From contig NZ_BMPH01000021.1 in NCBI RefSeq assembly GCF_014647495.1, positions 1 through 37,027 of the forward strand: a DNA stretch of 37,027 nt. Direction: 5' to 3'. Both the position numbers and the translations under genes were made by a program. Of the stretch, positions 33,055 to 37,027 are shown piece by piece. The stretch is from Glutamicibacter protophormiae. GTDB lineage: Bacteria; Actinomycetota; Actinomycetes; Actinomycetales; Micrococcaceae. Under the pieces are notes generated by a model. It made no database searches. It was not told where the DNA came from and worked only from the letters and a program-made list of their open reading frames with translations. How positions within the stretch are numbered: position 1 is the first letter of the stretch; each line of letters begins with the position of its first letter.

Positions 33055-35364
33055 TTGAGCGAGTTCAGTGTCGAAAGTTCGATAAGTGACTACCGGAACG
33101 GTCCCGAACCTGATTTGGAAGCGGCTGGAAGACTATTCGTCGAACGAGGATTTCGCGGGGAAGCGTCCCCGTTTTGGAACCAAACGACTTGGACTGAGCG
33201 AAACGCAACCGAACTGTTGCACCGAACTTTCGACAACTTCGACGGTGGCAAGGGTGATTTTCTGTCTAAACTGCAGGGGCAGCTGGTAGGAGCCGAACCG
33301 GACGTCATCATTTTGGCGGCGGAGCTCATGGCCTTAGTTCAGCTGCCGCTTTGCAATGTAAAAGCCACAACCAAGCGGGACCAAATCAATACAATCCTGT
33401 CCTGGCTTGATGTTGAATTTGTGTTCCCGGAGGAACTGGACCGCGGGCTGGAAGCGGGCGGAATATTCAATGGTGGTCAAGGCTACAACAGCCGGAAATG
33501 GCACCATTTTGTCTGGCTCGCGCGCTTCGTACAGCGGGTTCGCAAGGAGCCTGCGGAGGTCCTTGAAAAGGCCCTTGCAGATCCAGTAGCATTCGGAGCG
33601 CTCACGAATACGGTCGACGACCAATTTCCGGGCGTTCGTTTTGCGATCGAATACATGGTGTGGCCAAACTATTATGAGCCCGTGATCAGCCAGAAACACC
33701 GAAAGTTGCTTATCGAGGCTTATGCATGGGAAATCGGTGGGCCAAGTGGCTCGGATCAGATTGCCATCGCCAAAGATCTAGCTGCGATCCGCCGCACGCA
33801 CGATTTCAAAGCCGGACACCACGTTGATTGGTACGCAGAACCGTTCGTCAATGACTGGTTGAAGAAGACTTCCACAAAAGCTGGACAACGGGCCTGGCTC
33901 GTGCGCCAACAGCAGGGAAACCAGCAGCTGTTGGATGTTTGGTTGGAGAATAACGAAGTCTCTTTGCAAGCCTCTCACCTTGGTCCGATCGAAGCCGGGA
34001 GCGCGCTCCCGGCGATCCAAAGTGCAGTTGAATCGGGTTACGACCACGTTGACTATGCCGAGCGCAAGCAACTAGCCCATTCGTTCCATCGGTTCTTGAC
34101 CCTGATGGGTCCAAATGATGTGGTTTTCACTCGTCGTGGTGATGAATTGTTCGTCGGGATGATCGATGAAGAGGCCTTCTACCTTTCTGATGAGCCGGCA
34201 CGGTTTGTCTGTCGTGTCGACTGGCAGCTCACAGAACTGTCGGCCAATGATGTCGATTCCGCGATTCTCCAGACTTTTGACGAGACGGGCACTGTAGTCG
34301 ATGCGACGGCGGCATTGGCCGCGTTGACGGTGTTGTTCTCGGATGCCACGACGAAGGATCCCGCCCCGGAGGCTGAATGTCCTTCATCTCAGGACCGAGA
34401 TACCCACGGCGAGTACCTGCGCGATGTAGAAGAGCCCTTTGCCGCTTCCCTCCACATTGAGCGTGATGAGCTGCAAGAAGTGGTTGAATTGCTGCGAACC
34501 CGCAGGCAGGTTGTCTTTTACGGGCCGCCAGGTACAGGCAAGACCTATCTAGCCGGCAAACTCGCAAAATACCTGGCGACGGAGGAGCACGCCGACCATG
34601 TAAAGGTTGTCCAGTTCCACCCGTCATATGCCTACGAGGATTTTTTTGAGGGATACCGTCCGGCTGCCGCTGAACACGGCCAACTGGGCTTCTCGTTGGA
34701 ACCGGGCCCGCTGCGTCGCATTGCCGCGGAAGCATCCGCGGAGGGGAACCGGGACAAACCCTTCTTTTTGATCATTGACGAGATGAACCGTGGAAACCTC
34801 GCCAAAATCTTTGGTGAGCTCTACTTCCTGCTTGAGTACCGCGACCAGAGCATCAACCTGCAATACAGCCCGGGATCGACATTCAAGCTTCCACCGAATT
34901 TGTTCATTATCGGCACCATGAACACCTCGGACAGATCGATTGCGATGATTGACGCTGCGATACGCCGCCGCTTCGCCTTTGTCGAGCTGCACCCGCAGGA
35001 AGGCATGATCGAAGGACTTCTCGATCGCTTCCTGGAAGCGAACGGAAAACCCTCGCTACGGGCAGACCTGTTGCGTGCACTGAACCTGGAGATCGAGGGA
35101 ACCAACCGTGACCTGATGATTGGCCCCTCATACTTCATGGGCAAGCATGCTGAGAGCGACATCGGGCTCGAACGGATCTGGCGTTACGAACTGCTGCCGC
35201 TGCTGGAAGAGCATTACTTCGGGCGATACAGCCGTGAGGAGGTTCATAAGCGCTTCGGCCTTACGAGTATTCGCCGAAAGGCCGAGCAACTCGTTTCCCG
35301 CAGCGCCGCGGACGATGTTGCAGGGGACGGTTCTGACTTCTCGAATGAGCAGGGTCAGCTCTGA
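33055..35364 (+). CDS. mcrB: McrB-type AAA+ GTPase of a type IV restriction system
   Basis: A 769-residue motor and recognition subunit of an McrBC system, which cleaves modified foreign DNA. The N-terminal 300 or so residues are unrecognised. A small beta-rich block near 350-395 (LMGPNDVVFTRRGDELFVGM) resembles EVE/PUA-like modules fused to McrB in actinobacteria. The AAA+ domain has Walker A GPPGTGKT (490-497), Walker B LIIDEMNRGN with Asp575 and the McrB signature GTMNTSDRS from 620. The start chosen is TTG 33055 because AAGGAGACCAA precedes it; ATG 32962 has no such site and adds 31 residues. The mcrC start follows two bases after the stop. Confidence 0.88.
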   Translation: MSEFSVESSISDYRNGPEPDLEAAGRLFVERGFRGEASPFWNQTTWTERNATELLHRTFDNFDGGKGDFLSKLQGQLVGAEPDVIILAAELMALVQLPLCNVKATTKRDQINTILSWLDVEFVFPEELDRGLEAGGIFNGGQGYNSRKWHHFVWLARFVQRVRKEPAEVLEKALADPVAFGALTNTVDDQFPGVRFAIEYMVWPNYYEPVISQKHRKLLIEAYAWEIGGPSGSDQIAIAKDLAAIRRTHDFKAGHHVDWYAEPFVNDWLKKTSTKAGQRAWLVRQQQGNQQLLDVWLENNEVSLQASHLGPIEAGSALPAIQSAVESGYDHVDYAERKQLAHSFHRFLTLMGPNDVVFTRRGDELFVGMIDEEAFYLSDEPARFVCRVDWQLTELSANDVDSAILQTFDETGTVVDATAALAALTVLFSDATTKDPAPEAECPSSQDRDTHGEYLRDVEEPFAASLHIERDELQEVVELLRTRRQVVFYGPPGTGKTYLAGKLAKYLATEEHADHVKVVQFHPSYAYEDFFEGYRPAAAEHGQLGFSLEPGPLRRIAAEASAEGNRDKPFFLIIDEMNRGNLAKIFGELYFLLEYRDQSINLQYSPGSTFKLPPNLFIIGTMNTSDRSIAMIDAAIRRRFAFVELHPQEGMIEGLLDRFLEANGKPSLRADLLRALNLEIEGTNRDLMIGPSYFMGKHAESDIGLERIWRYELLPLLEEHYFGRYSREEVHKRFGLTSIRRKAEQLVSRSAADDVAGDGSDFSNEQGQL

Positions 35365-35366
35365 AG

Positions 35367-36575
35367 GTGCGGACACACTTGATTTTTGACGAGCTCGAGA
35401 CCCATCCTCAAACGGTGGAATTGAGCGCTGATGAAGCGTTAGCACTGCAAGACTCGAAGCTGCTCAACGTCTCTCGGGCATGGGGTGGCGGCTGGAATAT
35501 CTCCCCGACGGGGCTGGTGGGGGCTGTCCAAGTTGACGACCTGTTAATCGAGGTGCGTCCGAAAGCCCGGGTCGGGCTGAACCGGTTGATGTTCTTGCTC
35601 GGATATGCGGCAGATCCCGGATTTCGGGAGGACGACGTAGACGCAGAGGAGAAACCCGATTTGTTCACTGCGATCACCCATTCTTTCGTTCGGCAATGTG
35701 AGAGGGCTTTGAAAAGGGGACCGATCTCCAGCTACGTAACCGTGGACGATTCGCTGCGTGTGCTCCGTGGCCGGATTCGTGTGGGGGACCAGCTTTCGCG
35801 GCATCTTGGCCTTCCTGTCCCGCTTGAAGTGACCTATGACGAATTCACGATGGATATTGGGGAAAACCGGATCCTGCGGTCTGCCCTAAGGATGTTGCTC
35901 TGCCTGCCGGGGGGATCTCCCGAAATCAGATCGCGTCTGTCGCATCTGGACAGGAAACTTGATGGAGTTGGCTTTCTCCTGAAAGGCAATCCATTGCCTG
36001 AGTGGCAGGAAACCAAGGCAAATGGCCACTACGTGGCAGCACTGCGGTTGGCATCATTGGTGCTAAACAGCCTATCGGTGGAAGCAGGGAAAGGCGGTCT
36101 GCGAATGAGTTCGTTTGCCGTTGAGATGCAAAATGTCTTCGAGGACTTTGTGACGGTGGCCCTTGGCGAGGCTTTTGCTTCGTTCCCCGGCACTGTCCAT
36201 GCTCAATTCGAAAGCCATTTGGACGAGATCAACCCGGGAAGCAAGCCGAGAACGAAGATGTATGTTGATGCTGTCTACTGCGAAAGTGGGCTGCCACGAA
36301 TAGTTTTTGACGCGAAGTACAAGGCCTCTTTTTCGGGAAACTATTCGAATCCCGACGAGTACCAGATGCTCGCGTACTGTACAGCGCTCGAGGTTCCCCG
36401 GGCCTGGCTACTGTACGCAGGATCGGGCAAGCCACGTCTAGTGAAAGTCCGCAATACAAGTAAGGAAATCGTTCATTTTCCGCTGGACCTGTCCCTAAGT
36501 CCTGGCCGATTATTGGATCGAGTGCACCAACTTGCCGCTATTGCGCACAAGGCTCAGGCAACGGCATACGGATAG
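35367..36575 (+). CDS. mcrC: McrC nuclease subunit
   Basis: A 402-residue McrC-family protein. The N-terminal part contacts McrB (LIEVRPKARVGLNRLMFLLG is the family block near 60). The C-terminal PD-(D/E)xK nuclease fold has Asp301 (YVDAVY) and Asp315-Ala-Lys317 (FDAKYK), followed by the DEYQMLAYC helix. All catalytic residues are present. It starts at GTG 35367, two bases after the mcrB stop. Together the pair makes a complete system with no methylase, as expected for modification-dependent restriction. The left flank is a decayed catabolic cluster and the right flank an ISL3-type element. Confidence 0.9.
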   Translation: MRTHLIFDELETHPQTVELSADEALALQDSKLLNVSRAWGGGWNISPTGLVGAVQVDDLLIEVRPKARVGLNRLMFLLGYAADPGFREDDVDAEEKPDLFTAITHSFVRQCERALKRGPISSYVTVDDSLRVLRGRIRVGDQLSRHLGLPVPLEVTYDEFTMDIGENRILRSALRMLLCLPGGSPEIRSRLSHLDRKLDGVGFLLKGNPLPEWQETKANGHYVAALRLASLVLNSLSVEAGKGGLRMSSFAVEMQNVFEDFVTVALGEAFASFPGTVHAQFESHLDEINPGSKPRTKMYVDAVYCESGLPRIVFDAKYKASFSGNYSNPDEYQMLAYCTALEVPRAWLLYAGSGKPRLVKVRNTSKEIVHFPLDLSLSPGRLLDRVHQLAAIAHKAQATAYG

Positions 36576-36815
36576 TTCGAAAAGTAGTGGTTCGATCCAT
36601 CCTTTATTGAAGAACTGTCCTGAAGACTTGTTGCAGGCAGCTTAATGGCTCAACGCAGCTTGACATTTTTCGAGTCTGTAAATGCCGCAATCAGTGCCTT
36701 ATATGTTTCACGAAGTGTTTGCTCTAAGAACCATAGGTGAAGAGAAATAAAGTTCGTTTTTATGCTTGTTCTAAGTCCTCGCCTCAAGGATGCTATTGAC
36801 CATTGCGTAGATTTC

Positions 36816-37027
36816 GGGCTCTTCAGGATTGAAAGTGTAATCGCGGTCTAAACCCGCCAGTCTCCAGCAACGACCGTGCGATATAGTGCGCCAGATTCTT
36901 GAACCCCAACGCGATACCCCGCAAATGCTCTAACCGGCCATTGAGCGCTTCAGTAGGCCCTTTTGAACTGCCGACGTGGTCAAAATACGCGAGGATGTCC
37001 GTCTTCCTCCGCCGCAGGGTGCCACCG
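36816..37027 (-). mobile_element. ISL3-family insertion sequence, one end
   Basis: The element begins near 36816 with GGGCTCTTCAGGATTGAAAG, an imperfect match to ISL3-type terminal repeats as I remember them, and runs off the right edge. The transposase stop codon lies within the presumed repeat. The other end, and therefore the 8-base target duplication expected for ISL3, is outside the window. The 240 bases between mcrC and the element (36576-36815) are AT-rich and hold no gene. Confidence 0.7.
36823..37027 (-). CDS. ISL3-family transposase, C-terminal fragment at window edge
   Basis: The visible 68 residues are the C-terminus of an ISL3 (DDE_Tnp_ISL3) transposase: RRKTDILAYFDHVGSSKGPT, then EALNGRLEHLRGIALGFKNL and IARSLLETGGFRPRL. 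The catalytic glutamate of the DDE triad is the Glu in GPTEALNGRLEHLRG. The visible part is open, so the gene may be functional; the rest is cut by the window edge. Confidence 0.9.
   Translation of the reverse strand, partial: GGTLRRRKTDILAYFDHVGSSKGPTEALNGRLEHLRGIALGFKNLAHYIARSLLETGGFRPRLHFQS

Noticed and set aside
1-37027. CRISPR arrays, rRNA or tRNA genes
   Set aside because: No regularly spaced repeats and no cloverleaf or rRNA-like sequence were seen on reading the gaps; a dedicated tRNA scan was not possible.

Overview
The window is high-GC DNA with actinobacterial features: GTG and TTG starts behind AGGAGG-like ribosome binding sites, many 4-base ATGA/GTGA overlaps between genes, lipobox proteins, an MhuD-type heme-degrading enzyme, and an LppP/LprE-like lipoprotein. 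The gene set best fits the Micrococcaceae (Arthrobacter, Glutamicibacter, Paeniglutamicibacter group). That placement is an inference from family content; no rRNA gene is present.

Layout. 1-900 is mobile-element debris: two direct repeats that look like an IS end, and a decayed transposase fragment. 908-3506 (minus) is a lipoprotein, response regulator, histidine kinase operon with overlapping genes. 3687-7391 (plus) holds a membrane acyltransferase with an SGNH domain, an MhuD-like heme oxygenase and an FAD amine-oxidase-like enzyme. 7679-10071 (plus) is a tandem pair of CNNM/CorC-type membrane proteins behind a long, foldable leader that can hide the ribosome binding site, closed by a very strong terminator. 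10126-11635 is mostly decayed DNA with one small membrane-protein gene and a remnant of an FMN reductase. 11636-12868 is a glutaminase with a STAS domain.

The centrepiece is 13047-23103 (minus), an eight-gene catabolic operon followed upstream by an IclR regulator. In transcription order it encodes a cytochrome P450, an ATP-grasp protein, a phosphohistidine-domain protein, an SDR dehydrogenase, a 2Fe-2S ferredoxin, a ferredoxin reductase, an HD phosphohydrolase and an aldehyde dehydrogenase. Content and order match creJIHGFEDC of the Corynebacterium glutamicum 4-cresol (alkylphenol) pathway. There the phenol is phosphorylated (CreHI), its methyl group is oxidised as the phosphate ester (CreJ with CreE and CreF), the phosphate is removed (CreD), and the alcohol is taken via the aldehyde to 4-hydroxybenzoate (CreG, CreC). 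The P450 promoter region carries a 17-base perfect palindrome that could be the IclR operator.

23711-28692 holds an HdeD-like membrane protein, an MmpS-like lipoprotein, a second HD phosphohydrolase closely resembling the operon's CreD, a luciferase-like flavin oxidoreductase and formate-tetrahydrofolate ligase. From 28693 to the right edge the DNA is accessory: unassigned decayed sequence, an FHA-domain gene with a small partner, a decayed aldolase and sialidase-like pair followed by an intact SDR gene, a complete McrBC type IV restriction system, and the 3' end of an ISL3-family transposase at the window edge.
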